From JAPHSX01 sp041554195 (GTDB lineage: Bacteria > Pseudomonadota > Gammaproteobacteria > Thiohalomonadales > Thiohalomonadaceae), in contig JBFFMJ010000003.1 of the NCBI GenBank assembly GCA_041554195.1, positions 186,001-250,000 of the forward strand: DNA of 64,000 nucleotides, given 5' to 3'. A model generated the notes under the pieces. That model had not been told where the DNA came from. It made no database searches and saw only the letters and a program-made list of their open reading frames with translations. A program made the translations under genes and the position numbers. Shown one piece after another: positions 1-7,942 of this stretch (the stretch's first letter is position 1; the number at the start of each line of letters is the position of its first letter).

Positions 1-549
1 ACGGCAAGAAATCCGCCAAGAAAAGTGTAGAGAATGATCGCCAGCGTGCCCGCCACCAATGCCCAGAGGTAGGGCAACTCGAAGACCGTCTCGAACAACC
101 GCGCCCCGGCCACCAGGCCGGAGCTGGTATAGAAAAGAAAAAAGGTGAGGATAAAAATCGCCGAAACCACACGCAGCAGTCGTGTACGATCCTGAAAACG
201 CTGCTCCAGAAAGGCCGGAATGGTAAGGGCATCCTCGGCCCGCTCACTGTAGCGTCGCAACCGCCGGGCGACGATGCGCCAGTTTAGCCAGGTGCCCGCC
301 AGCAGGCCGAAGACCAGCCACAGCGCCTCAATGCCCGAGGCATAGGCGTAACCGGGAAGGCCCAGCAGCAACCAGCCACTCATGTCCGAGGCACCGGCAC
401 TGAGGGCGGCAGGCCACGGCCCCAGGCGCCGGCCGCCAAGAATGTAATCGGCAAGGTTGTGGGTGCGACGATAGGCCCACCAGCCGATAAACAGCATCAA
501 TAGCAGATAGCCGAGAAAGGTGGCGACAACCGCGGGGGAATCACTCATC
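1..549 (-). CDS. putP: Sodium/proline symporter PutP, N-terminal part (cut by window edge)
   Basis: Inner-membrane sodium:solute symporter that imports proline with Na+. The first 183 residues are present and the reading frame is still open at base 1, so the rest of this usually ~500-residue protein lies outside the window. Visible family landmarks are DYILGGRRLGP at about residues 34-44 and ALSAGASDMSGW at about 48-59, which lies in the sodium/substrate-binding region of PutP. Hydrophobic helices fall at about 8-26, 45-70, 75-90, 125-145 and 160-183. I chose ATG 549; an in-frame ATG at 558 would add three residues. The start matches PutP closely enough that the substrate call (proline rather than pantothenate or sugar) is fairly safe. 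Confidence 0.93.
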
Positions 550-732
550 ACTGTCATGCTTTTCGTTACCTGAAAACCCTGATTATTATTGTAAGGAATT
601 AACGCCAACGCGCCGCAATAAACACCCTACAGTCGCCATACGCAACCCCCTGCATCACCCCCGTAAAGAAGCGCGTATATTTTGCTGACCGCATCCGGCG
701 GCCACAAAGAAAGTTGCGAGGAGGTGAATACC

Positions 733-918
733 ATGAAAACGCTTCTCACCCTGATACTAAGCCTTGCCCTGCTCCACACACCACCGTTACTGGCGGAGAA
801 TGCCAAACAGCAGCCCGCTCAACAGACAGCGGCGAGTGCCGAGCAGCAGCCCGTTCAACAGACAGCGGAGAGTGACCCCGCGAAGAAGGCCTCACAGAAT
901 AGCGACGACGACTGTTGA
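733..918 (+). CDS. Small secreted protein with a short internal repeat
   Basis: A 61-residue protein. A strong ribosome binding site (GAGGAGGTG, 5 nt before ATG 733) decides the start over the upstream ATG at 682. Residues 1-19 form a signal peptide (MKTLLTLILSLALLHTPPLLA, likely cleaved after LLA). The mature part is Gln/Ala-rich, repeats the unit QQPxQQTAxS twice, and ends in an acidic tail with a final Cys (DDDC). No family recognised. It lies divergent from putP and is probably a periplasmic or surface polypeptide of unknown role. Confidence 0.6.
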   Translation: MKTLLTLILSLALLHTPPLLAENAKQQPAQQTAASAEQQPVQQTAESDPAKKASQNSDDDC

Positions 919-951
919 GTCTGACGGTTCGGCCGGAAGGCCGGACCACGG

Positions 952-1265
952 TCAAAAACGAATCGTCACCTCTTCTGCCCGCTCCATCATGTGTATCGCC
1001 TCCTCCAGGTCGAACTGCTCCGGGTTTTCCACCTCCTGCGCCAACAGGCTCTCCAGACCATGCTCGGCATGGGGGCCGTAACGGTTGGGGGCGACAATGC
1101 CGCCGACGCGACCATGGTTAAAGGGAAAGGAGCCGAAGTGTTTGGAATGAGAATGATCGGATAGCCCTGACGCTCATCCGGGCAAGAGGCGCGAGAGGGC
1201 ATGATCTTGCCCGCAAGACGATAGGCCCCCAGTAGCCCCGGCATATCCGGATTACGGTTTTCCAT
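952..1265 (-). pseudogene. Frameshifted small gene (hypothetical)
   Basis: Reading from ATG 1265 gives a protein-like segment beginning MENRNPDMPGLLGAYRLAGK and running to about GYPIIL near 1155. Past that point the frame becomes implausible. A different frame of the same strand then continues convincingly with HSKHFGSFPFNHGRVGGIV, followed by an acidic stretch containing LAQEVENPEQFDLEEAIHMM, and stops at TGA 952-954. Together the two halves make one ~100-residue product interrupted by a one- or two-base frameshift around 1145-1185. This could be a real pseudogene, a programmed shift or a sequencing error. No family recognised. Confidence 0.4.
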
Positions 1266-1373
1266 GACTCTCCCCATCATAGACGCTCTCCATGAGGATA
1301 ATACATCAATTCACCGGGGCCGCCTGCTGGCAGGGGAAAGGCTTACAAAGGGGGGATGAAAATCATTCCGGCA

Positions 1374-1402
1374 AAAGAAAAGCCGATAGTCCATACCGGC
1401 TT
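1374..1402 (-). terminator. Intrinsic terminator of small RNA copy A
   Basis: On the minus strand GCCGGTA pairs with TATCGGC (1382-1400; one G-U pair) around a TGGAC loop and is followed by TTTTCTTTTG (1371-1381). This is a typical factor-independent terminator. Confidence 0.7.
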
Positions 1403-1556
1403 TAAAAGGGGGTCGCCATCCGTGGCAGTGGCCGTCCTGGCGTATCCTTGGAGGAGTCTCTCCGTGCTGTATCCATACAGCTTGTAGGTAATATTACGCC
1501 CACCCTTTACCGCACTCTGTAGGATAATGCCCATGTGCGCGTAGGTGATAGCAGTT
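1374..1556 (-). ncRNA. Candidate CsrA-binding small RNA, copy A
   Basis: One of two diverged tandem copies of a ~185-nt sequence; the other is at 1634-1819. Both start near a shared GTGAACTG block and end in a hairpin plus U-rich tract. Read on the minus strand, copy A has hairpins that expose GGA in the loop: CTGTA-TGGA-TACAG (1467-1480), GCC-AGGAC-GGC (1431-1441), GCCA-CGGA-TGGC (1415-1426), and the terminator itself (loop TGGAC). GGA in a hairpin loop is the binding site of CsrA/RsmA, and multi-hairpin RNAs of this kind (CsrB, RsmY, RsmZ) titrate that protein. The family assignment is inference from these motifs. A 63-codon ORF overlaps it but is not preserved in copy B. Confidence 0.5.
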
Positions 1557-1574
1557 CACTTATATTCCGCACGA

Positions 1575-1593
1575 AATTTATCAGTGATAAATT
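1575..1593. promoter_or_regulatory. Perfect 19-bp palindrome upstream of small RNA copy A
   Basis: AATTTATCA-G-TGATAAATT has 9-bp perfect arms around one central base. It sits about 20-37 nt upstream of the apparent 5' end of copy A, next to a TATAAG box (minus strand, 1559-1564), where an operator or activator site would be expected. No known binding-site consensus was recognised. Confidence 0.4.
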
Positions 1594-1633
1594 GCAAAAT
1601 TGTGGACCAATTCGACGCGTTTATCTTCTCCAG

Positions 1634-1668
1634 AAAAAAGAAAAGCCGGTATAAAAATACCGGCTTTT
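1634..1668 (-). terminator. Strong intrinsic terminator of small RNA copy B
   Basis: A 12-bp perfect stem (AAAAGCCGGTAT with ATACCGGCTTTT, 1641-1668) with a 4-nt loop, followed on the minus strand by TTTTCTTTTTTC. Confidence 0.85.
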
Positions 1669-1819
1669 CTAGGGGGAGCACCTTCCCTGGTACTGGCACT
1701 AATCCCTGCGAGGAGTCGTCCACGTCATGTCCCTACAACTTGTGTGAGATATTACAGCGCTCCTTTTCCACATGATGTAGGGCATTCCCTGCGCGCCCGT
1801 AGTCCAAAACAGTTCACCT
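1634..1819 (-). ncRNA. Candidate CsrA-binding small RNA, copy B
   Basis: Diverged duplicate of copy A, about 260 nt upstream of it on the same strand. The minus-strand transcript contains about nine GGA or GGGA motifs, for example in ACC-AGGGAA-GGT (loop GGA) and in GGGC-GCGCAGGGAAT-GCCC. It ends in a very strong terminator. Conservation with copy A is clearest at the 5' block (GTGAACTG...CTACG), in the middle and at the terminator. No conserved reading frame was seen. Calling it a CsrB/RsmZ-like RNA rests on the GGA motifs and hairpin architecture only; the TGTAAG GacA box seen in many such genes was not found. Confidence 0.5.
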
Positions 1820-1834
1820 GCATTGCCTATGGAA

Positions 1835-2590
1835 TTAACCACGCTTCAGTCGACAGATTCGGTAACTCAGCTTACTGGTTTTATTGTCCGGGTTGAGTCC
1901 GGGCAAGCTACGCAACCGCTGGCGTAACACCGCCGACTCGGAGGGCCTACGCAAAAAGGCGCCGATGGCATTTTCATACAACGGCGTGGTGAGCTGAAAT
2001 GCCGCGGCAAAACGTTTTCCGATCGCGGGCTGCTGGAACCAGGCGCTCTCCTTTAACTCCTGTGGTGAGCCGAAGTTACAGACCAGCACCCCCTCGGGGG
2101 AGAGATGTTTGAGCAGGCCGCGCATCCACGGCCCATCGGCTAACACCGCACGCTGCGGGTCACCGTCGGTGTCGGTAAAGAGATCATCGATAATCATATC
2201 GAAGGGCTCACCCCGATACTGCTTCAGCCACCAGCGGGCATCGGCCTCGACCAGCTCGACATTGGCCGCTTCCACCTCGAAGTACTCCCGCGCCACCTCA
2301 AGGTGTACCGGGTTGAGCTCGACACCGACGATCTGCTGCGGCGACAGAAAGTGGTTGAGCTGGCGGATCACCGCGCCACCGCCTACGCCCAGCACCAACA
2401 CCCGCTGCACCTCGCCGGGCGGCATAAAGAAGGCGGGCAGCAGCAACAGATCCCAGACACTGCCAGTCACCGGCTGCTGCGAGTTGTACTGACTATGAAA
2501 CACCCCGTTGGTGTAGAGCCGGCGGGTTTTGCCCGCGCTCCTCACTTCGTACCGGGTAGCGCCGTCCTGTTTATGCCAGAGAAGTGCCAC
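1835..2590 (-). CDS. Spermidine-synthase-fold methyltransferase-like protein
   Basis: A 251-residue protein of the SpeE-like (spermidine synthase) branch of the class I SAM-binding fold. The glycine-rich nucleotide loop VLVLGVGGG is at about 64-72, the acidic ligand region VGVELNP at about 88-94, and the motif DMIIDDLF at about 131-138. Spermidine synthases use decarboxylated SAM and putrescine, but many short homologues like this one have unknown acceptors, and no speD or speA is nearby. It is the last gene before the tandem small RNAs and is probably a single gene. The exact substrate is not determined. Confidence 0.8.
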   Translation of the reverse strand: MALLWHKQDGATRYEVRSAGKTRRLYTNGVFHSQYNSQQPVTGSVWDLLLLPAFFMPPGEVQRVLVLGVGGGAVIRQLNHFLSPQQIVGVELNPVHLEVAREYFEVEAANVELVEADARWWLKQYRGEPFDMIIDDLFTDTDGDPQRAVLADGPWMRGLLKHLSPEGVLVCNFGSPQELKESAWFQQPAIGKRFAAAFQLTTPLYENAIGAFLRRPSESAVLRQRLRSLPGLNPDNKTSKLSYRICRLKRG

Positions 2591-2648
2591 AAATTATCCT
2601 GCATCGGAAAAGGGGCTTACCTTGGCGTAGGAAGCGGTGAGGATCAAG

Positions 2649-2975
2649 CTACATATCGACAGGCAGGTAGAAAAAGACAAATCGCCCCTGGCCAATATCG
2701 ACCTTCAGCGTGGCACCGTGGTGCAGGCCGTAGTCCACATAGCCGGGGGTGGCGCTATCCAGATGACACTCGCTGGAGTGCTGCGGGGATTCAAAGTCAC
2801 GATCCCGGTCGTACCAGGAGAGCAACATATAATCGCCCAGCCGTTGCGTGGCAATCGCATCGGCTCGCGCCATCGCCTCGCGATAATCTGCCAGCGACTC
2901 GTGCTCCAGGCTCACCACCGTGACCCCGTTCATATCCGGCGCATGCCCGATACCACAACTCTCACCCTCTTTCAT
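2649..2975 (-). CDS. Conserved hypothetical protein (AF1514/DUF5619-like?)
   Basis: A soluble 108-residue protein. It has an N-terminal segment with GIGHAP, a central MLLSWYDRDRD, and a C-terminal GGATL-type strand pattern ending in FVFFYLPVDM. The arrangement (an ISWYDR-like core, an acidic Cys-His segment, then a GxLxVDIxxGxFVF ending) recalls the small AF1514/DUF5619 proteins, but this is from memory and uncertain. Function unknown. It lies 58 bp upstream of the spermidine-synthase-like gene on the same strand, so the two may be co-transcribed. Confidence 0.6.
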   Translation of the reverse strand: MKEGESCGIGHAPDMNGVTVVSLEHESLADYREAMARADAIATQRLGDYMLLSWYDRDRDFESPQHSSECHLDSATPGYVDYGLHHGATLKVDIGQGRFVFFYLPVDM

Positions 2976-3046
2976 ACCACCCTCCGCGCTAACACCGGCC
3001 GCCTTATGCTAATCTTGCCCTCTCACCAACAGACTATAAACCATCC

Positions 3047-4558
3047 ATGAGCACCATCCTCCTCGCCACCCTCAACGCCCGCTACAGCCACGCCTCACTG
3101 GGGCTGCGCTACCTGCTGGCCAATATGGGCGAGCTGCGCGGACAGACACAGCTGCTGGAGTTCACCATCAAGCAGCGCGCCATCGATATCGTCGAAGCGC
3201 TGCTGGCAGAGGCCCCCACCATCGTCGGCTTCGGCGTCTATATCTGGAATGTCCGCGAGACCACCGAGGTGGTGGTGCTGCTCAAACGCCTCCGCCCCGA
3301 GCTCACGGTGATCCTTGGTGGACCGGAGATCAGTTACGAGACCGAGCAACAGGCGATTTATGCCGAGGCCGACCATGTCATCTGCGGCCAGGCGGATATC
3401 GCCTTCGCTGAACTGTGCCAGCAGTTGCTGGCGGGCAACGCGCCCACGCCCAAGGTCCTCAACGCCGCCCCCCTCGACCTCAACACCCTGAACCTCCCCT
3501 ACGCCGAATATAGCGATGAGGATCTCGCCCACCGCGTGGTCTATGTGGAGGCCTCACGCGGCTGCCCCTTTAAGTGCGAGTTCTGCCTCTCGGCGCTGGA
3601 CAAGAGCGCCACGCCGTTTGCACTGGAGCGTTTTCTGGCAGAGATGGAGAAACTTTACCAGCGCGGACTGCGGCAGTTTAAATTCGTCGACCGCACCTTT
3701 AACCTCAAGGTCGATAACAGCCTGCGTATTCTCGAGTTCTTTCTTCAACGGCTGGGTGAGAAACTGTTCCTGCACTTTGAACTGATCCCCGACCACCTGC
3801 CGGAGAGACTGAAAGAGACCATGCAGCGCTTCCCACCCGGCTCGCTGCAGTTCGAGATCGGGGTGCAAACCCTCAACGACGAGGTGCAGCGGCTGATCAG
3901 CCGCAAACAGGACAATAAAAAAAGCGCCATCAACCTGCGCTGGATCCGCGAGCAGACCCACGCCCACATTCACGCCGACCTCATCATCGGTCTGCCGGGC
4001 GAAGATATGGCAAGTTTTGCCCGCGGCTTTGATCAACTCAGCAGCATGGGGGCGCACGAGATCCAGGTCGGCATCCTGAAGCGACTGCGCGGTTCACCGA
4101 TCATTCGCCATACCGAGGCCTTTGACCTGCGTTTCTCGCCGCTGCCCCCCTACGACATTCTCAGCACCAGCCTTATCGATTTTGCCACGATGCGACGGCT
4201 CAACCGTTTTGCCCGCTACTGGGATCTCATTGCCAACTCCGGGCGTTTCAAAGAGACCCTGCCGCTGCTGTTGGGCGATTCACCCTTTGCGAATTTTATG
4301 ACGCTTAGCGACTGGCTCCACAGCGAGACCGACCAGACCCATCGCATCCAACTTTCACGCCTCTTCACCCTGGTCTATCGTGGTTTGCATCAGCGGTTGC
4401 AGCTCGACGCCACAACAGCCCAGGCGGCACTACTTGCCGACTTTCAGCGCTCCCCGCTCAAAGGCACGCCCGGCTTCCTGCGACAGGCCGAGGCCGCACC
4501 ATCGACTCAGCCACAGAGTCACACTCCCAGCAGGCAGACTCGGCACAACACAAACTAG
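3047..4558 (+). CDS. B12-binding-domain radical SAM protein (DUF4080 type)
   Basis: A 503-residue protein with a cobalamin-binding-like Rossmann domain (about 1-130, ending in VILGGPEIS) followed by a radical SAM TIM-barrel core. The [4Fe-4S] ligands are C173, C177 and C180 in CPFKCEFC, matching CxxxCxxC. A C-terminal domain from about 370 (PLPPYDIL...) is the DUF4080-type extension. Enzymes of this class use SAM radical chemistry, often methylations or C-C bond changes; the substrate of the DUF4080 group is unknown. Start ATG 3047 directly follows a short intergenic region; the C-terminal ~30 residues are low complexity. Confidence 0.88.
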   Translation: MSTILLATLNARYSHASLGLRYLLANMGELRGQTQLLEFTIKQRAIDIVEALLAEAPTIVGFGVYIWNVRETTEVVVLLKRLRPELTVILGGPEISYETEQQAIYAEADHVICGQADIAFAELCQQLLAGNAPTPKVLNAAPLDLNTLNLPYAEYSDEDLAHRVVYVEASRGCPFKCEFCLSALDKSATPFALERFLAEMEKLYQRGLRQFKFVDRTFNLKVDNSLRILEFFLQRLGEKLFLHFELIPDHLPERLKETMQRFPPGSLQFEIGVQTLNDEVQRLISRKQDNKKSAINLRWIREQTHAHIHADLIIGLPGEDMASFARGFDQLSSMGAHEIQVGILKRLRGSPIIRHTEAFDLRFSPLPPYDILSTSLIDFATMRRLNRFARYWDLIANSGRFKETLPLLLGDSPFANFMTLSDWLHSETDQTHRIQLSRLFTLVYRGLHQRLQLDATTAQAALLADFQRSPLKGTPGFLRQAEAAPSTQPQSHTPSRQTRHNTN

Positions 4559-4633
4559 TGCATGAAGCGAACACGGAAAGCCAACTCCCCGTAACCTATG
4601 CTATGGGATGAAGATCGAGACAAAGGATGTAGC

Positions 4634-6271
4634 ATGAACACAAAACTCATCACCTTCTGTACGCTGTTGGCACTGCCTGTGCTCGCTTTCGCCAGCCCCC
4701 TCACGCCCGCCAGCAACACCATTGAGGCCGTCACGGTGTTCCTTGATCGTGCCGAGGTAACGCGCCAGCTCGATGTTGCAGTTCGCAAGGGGGCACACAC
4801 CATTGAGGTTAAAGGCCTACCGGCACAACTGATCGAGGCCTCACTTCGTGCCACCGGCAAAGGTCCCAGTGGATTGCGTATCGGCTCGGTCGAGACCCGC
4901 CGGGTGTTTGGCGAAAAAGCGGCACAGCAGCAGGAGCGCACCTTACGTGCGGAGCTAGAGGTGCTGAACGACCGCAAGGCGCAACTGGAGGGAAAGAACC
5001 AGGCACTGAATACCCAAGCCGCCTTTATCGAACGCCTTGCCGCCCTGCCCGCCGTAGAAGAGAAAGAGGGCCACCGCGACTTCTCCCCGGAGAAGTGGCC
5101 CACCGCCTGGCAGGCCATCGGTAAGGGGATGAGCGAGACCAACGCGGCACGCATCACACTGCAACAGGAGCTGCGCATCCTGCAGCAACAGATCCATAAG
5201 CTCGAGCAGCAACTACGCCAGATCCAGACCGGCCGTCGTGACACCCTCACGGCCCTGCTCCATATCGAATCCGGCAACGTCGGCAAGGCACAGTTCACCC
5301 TGAGCTATCAGTTGCCCAACGCCACCTGGTCACCCGCGTATGATGCCCAGCTCACCACTGAAAAGGGCGTGATTGAACTCACACAGAGCGCTCACGTACG
5401 CCAGAGCAGCGGCGAGGACTGGGAGAATGTCCGCCTCACCGTCTCCACCGCCCGCCCCAGTGCCGGTGCCGTCATGCCCGAGCTCTCGCCCTGGTGGATC
5501 GACTTTCCGCGCCCCGTCCCGATGCCCTCACCACGTCATCGCGAGATGAAGGCGCAACTTGCCGATGAGATGGTCGCCGGTGCCATGGCACCAGCGGCAT
5601 CGATGTTGGAGGAGGCCGAAGAGGTCGTTGCCACCACCCAGGCCTCGGAGTTCAGTGTGCGCTATCGCATCCCCGGCAAGGTGAACGTGCCGGCCGATAA
5701 TAGTCGTCAACGCTTTGTCCTTGGTAAGCAACAGTTCAACTCGACACTCGGTGCACGCACCACCCCCAAACGCGATCCCAGGGCCTTCCTCTATGCGGAG
5801 TTTGACTACCCGGGGGAGACACCCCTGCTCGCGGGCCAGTGGCAACTACAGCGTGACGGCGTCTATGTCGGCAATGCGCATCAACCGGTGGTGCGCCCCG
5901 GTGAGGCCGTGGCACTTGCCTTTGGTCCGGACGATGCCATCAAGGTGGAATACCAGATGGTTAAGGATGAACGCGGCAAACAGGGGCTGATCAATCGCGA
6001 GCAGCGTATCGAACGCAATTACCGTATCAGCCTCACTAACGGCCACCAGCGTGCTATACCGATCACCGTCTATGATCAGATCCCGGTCGCCAGGGACAAG
6101 ACGATCACCGTCACGCTAAGCCGCGACAGCACCAGGCCAACGACAACGGATGTTGATGACCGTAGCGGCGTCCTGAACTGGAAACGCGATCTCAAGGCCA
6201 ACGACAAGATGGCGATAAACTTTGGCTATGCCGTAAGCTTCCCACAGGAGAAACAGCTACCCGGTTTCTAA
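4634..6271 (+). CDS. DUF4139 / mucoidy-inhibitor-A-like exported protein
   Basis: A 545-residue protein with a signal peptide (about 1-21, LLALPVLAFA). An N-terminal DUF4140-like domain (TVFLDRAEVTR) is followed by a coiled coil (about 95-205, many Gln/Glu/Leu heptads) and a C-terminal DUF4139 beta domain (VTVSTARP, YDQIPVARD, then GVLNWKRDLK near the end). This is the architecture of MuiA-family proteins, whose role is poorly defined. The start is ATG 4634 behind AAAGGATG; the longer ORF start at 4598 lacks a binding site. Probably periplasmic. Confidence 0.82.
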   Translation: MNTKLITFCTLLALPVLAFASPLTPASNTIEAVTVFLDRAEVTRQLDVAVRKGAHTIEVKGLPAQLIEASLRATGKGPSGLRIGSVETRRVFGEKAAQQQERTLRAELEVLNDRKAQLEGKNQALNTQAAFIERLAALPAVEEKEGHRDFSPEKWPTAWQAIGKGMSETNAARITLQQELRILQQQIHKLEQQLRQIQTGRRDTLTALLHIESGNVGKAQFTLSYQLPNATWSPAYDAQLTTEKGVIELTQSAHVRQSSGEDWENVRLTVSTARPSAGAVMPELSPWWIDFPRPVPMPSPRHREMKAQLADEMVAGAMAPAASMLEEAEEVVATTQASEFSVRYRIPGKVNVPADNSRQRFVLGKQQFNSTLGARTTPKRDPRAFLYAEFDYPGETPLLAGQWQLQRDGVYVGNAHQPVVRPGEAVALAFGPDDAIKVEYQMVKDERGKQGLINREQRIERNYRISLTNGHQRAIPITVYDQIPVARDKTITVTLSRDSTRPTTTDVDDRSGVLNWKRDLKANDKMAINFGYAVSFPQEKQLPGF

Positions 6272-6291
6272 CCGGGCCGCTGGTATATAAT
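6260..6291 (+). promoter_or_regulatory. Hairpin plus TATAAT box upstream of greB
   Basis: CCCGGTT-TCT-AACCGGG (6260-6276) forms a 7-bp hairpin that spans the stop codon of the DUF4139 gene, and a perfect TATAAT (6286-6291) follows 33 nt before the greB start. No good -35 element was seen. A C7-T7 run (6294-6307) lies in the presumed greB leader. Confidence 0.35.
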
Positions 6292-6323
6292 CGCCCCCCC
6301 TTTTTTTACTAACGGGTAACACC

Positions 6324-6830
6324 ATGGGACGCTGGCGACCGCCACAACCAAAAAAATCACCCTACATCACCGCCGACGGTTATGCGGTGCTGGACCAGGA
6401 GCTAAAGGCGCTGTGGAAGCGTCGTGCCGATGTGACCAGGGCACTCTCTGCGGCAGCGGCGGAAGGGGATCGCTCGGAGAATGCGGAATACATCTATCGC
6501 AAGAAGGAGCTGGCCGGTATCGACCGGCGTATCCGTTATCTGCAAAAACGCCTGCCCGATCTCACCGTAGTCGACTCCACCCCATCAGACCCCAATAAGA
6601 TCTTCTTCGGCGCATGGGTAACACTGGAAGATGACGAGGGAGAAGAGCACACCTATCGCATCGTCGGCCCCGACGAATTCGACCCGGAGAAGGGATGGAT
6701 CAGCATGGACTCACCGATGGCAAAGGCACTGATGAAAAAGGGCGTGGATGATGAGGTGGTGGTGGTAACGCCTCAGGGCGAGGTGGGGTATTTTGTGGTG
6801 GGGGTGAGGTATGGTGCGTCTGAGCAGTAG
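6324..6830 (+). CDS. greB: Transcription elongation factor GreB
   Basis: A 168-residue Gre factor that enters the RNA polymerase secondary channel and stimulates cleavage of backtracked transcripts. The N-terminal coiled coil carries the catalytic acidic tip GDRSENAEY (D49 and E52 correspond to the essential acidic pair). The C-terminal FKBP-like domain runs from about 85 and includes EHTYRIVGPDEFD. The basic N-terminus and the ADVTRALSAAAAEGDRSENA helix match GreB better than GreA. Length is normal (GreB ~158-170). Confidence 0.93.
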   Translation: MGRWRPPQPKKSPYITADGYAVLDQELKALWKRRADVTRALSAAAAEGDRSENAEYIYRKKELAGIDRRIRYLQKRLPDLTVVDSTPSDPNKIFFGAWVTLEDDEGEEHTYRIVGPDEFDPEKGWISMDSPMAKALMKKGVDDEVVVVTPQGEVGYFVVGVRYGASEQ

Positions 6831-7010
6831 TTTGGCGACAAGAGATGTAGCCGAACTCACATATAGATGAGTGTTAATCGGTGGTTTGGGGGGTAAATAC
6901 AGCAGGGGCGGCTGTGCGACCGAAGCAGACCTTAGGCGGATTTGATTATGAGGTTCGCTTCTAATCCAGAACAGACACACAGGCATATGTAAATTATCAA
7001 ATAGAATTAT

Positions 7011-7124
7011 TCAGTACGCCCCAATGTGCTTCATATATGCCATTGTCACTACATAAGAGCAGAAAAGGACAATCACCAGAAGCACAAAGCCGTCAAACAG
7101 AGGCCTTCTTGGGCTGGTAAGCAT
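7011..7124 (-). CDS. Possible 37-residue single-span membrane protein
   Basis: An open frame from ATG 7124 to TGA 7011. It encodes a basic N-terminus (MLTSPRRPLFDG), one uninterrupted hydrophobic segment (FVLLVIVLFCSYVVTMAY, about 13-30) and a short tail (MKHIGAY). The positive-inside start, the single helix and the lack of charges in it make a coding function plausible. However, no clear ribosome binding site precedes it and no homologue is recognised. Could be chance in an AT-rich spacer. Confidence 0.35.
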   Translation of the reverse strand: MLTSPRRPLFDGFVLLVIVLFCSYVVTMAYMKHIGAY

Positions 7125-7134
7125 TGGCAGGTCT

Positions 7135-7161
7135 GTAGGTACGATTAGCGTAGCGTAATCG
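7135..7161. repeat. REP-like palindrome beginning with GTAG
   Basis: CGATTA-GCGTAGCG-TAATCG (7142-7161) is an imperfect hairpin preceded by GTAGGTA. GTAG-headed short palindromes in intergenic DNA are typical of REP elements. Similar GTAGG-headed hairpins lie at 13498-13520 and 52605-52663. Confidence 0.4.
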
Positions 7162-7187
7162 GAGCTACGGGCTAGGCAATTAGTAAC

Positions 7188-7712
7188 TTATTTAGTCAGG
7201 TCAGGACAATCGAGGCTTGTACCCGATGCCCAATTCTTAACAGAATTTAGTATCTCATCCGTGCCCATGTACGTAATGTAATAGACCTCAAGCCTACTTT
7301 TCTTTCCATCTTGCGCTATATCAGCAAGAAAAATATACATACCATTTTCTGGCACCTTACCCAGAATCATCCCGGCACCACTCACATTCTGTTGGACAGA
7401 TAGTTCCGATTTGTTACTTCCAACGGTAAGCGTTGGTGTATACGTCAGTGTTTGTTCACCGGCTATTTTTGCACCCGTGTTTCTGTCATAGCTTTTTAGT
7501 ACAACCGCAGTATTTAGGCATTCTTCAGCTCGCTTCTTAAAGTTACTGACAGCTTTTGAATAGGTGTTATTAATAGCAAACACTTCGTGTTTGCCATATG
7601 AGTTTGAAGGTGTCATCTGGCGAAATTCAGCATTATTTTGTGCGCGTTTCACTGCGCAACCTGTTGACATCATAGCAACGATTACGAGTGAAATAATTGA
7701 GATTATTTTCAT
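7188..7712 (-). CDS. Hypothetical lipoprotein
   Basis: A 174-residue protein with a lipoprotein signal peptide: a hydrophobic stretch of about 15 residues followed by MSTGCA, so Cys about 18 would be lipidated. The mature part has two further Cys (in EECLN and DCPDLTK) and beta-rich segments such as TLTYTPTLTVG. No family recognised. The start is ATG 7712 behind AAGGAAGACCC; the longer frame to 7784 lacks support. Codon use is more AT-rich than in neighbours, which may mean recent acquisition. Confidence 0.7.
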   Translation of the reverse strand: MKIISIISLVIVAMMSTGCAVKRAQNNAEFRQMTPSNSYGKHEVFAINNTYSKAVSNFKKRAEECLNTAVVLKSYDRNTGAKIAGEQTLTYTPTLTVGSNKSELSVQQNVSGAGMILGKVPENGMYIFLADIAQDGKKSRLEVYYITYMGTDEILNSVKNWASGTSLDCPDLTK

Positions 7713-7942
7713 TGGGTCTTCCTTGTTGTCAGTTATTAATACTTTGCATAAGAGTGCATTAAGCCACTTACTCACTATGACCACTACTGAGTAAACGACC
7801 TATCATCAAAGAACGATGGACACAAAAAGACCGCCTTCCCATGCATTAGCAACAAGCTAGCGTCGTTCACTCAACCTTTTATTATTCAGCACTACCGATA
7901 GTGCCATAGTTTACATGCTTAAATACAGGGTCTTCCCACAAA

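Larger units (their letters stand above)
6831..7187. other. Intergenic region with a small ORF and a palindromic repeat
   Basis: About 357 bp between greB and the lipoprotein gene. It is AT-richer than its surroundings. It holds the possible 37-codon membrane-protein ORF at 7011-7124 (minus) and a repeat-like palindrome at 7135-7161. Nothing else was recognised. Confidence 0.5.

Noticed and set aside
1343..1534. 63-codon minus frame in the region of small RNA copy A
   Set aside because: It covers the hairpins and terminator, the frame is not kept in the duplicate copy B, and there is no binding site.
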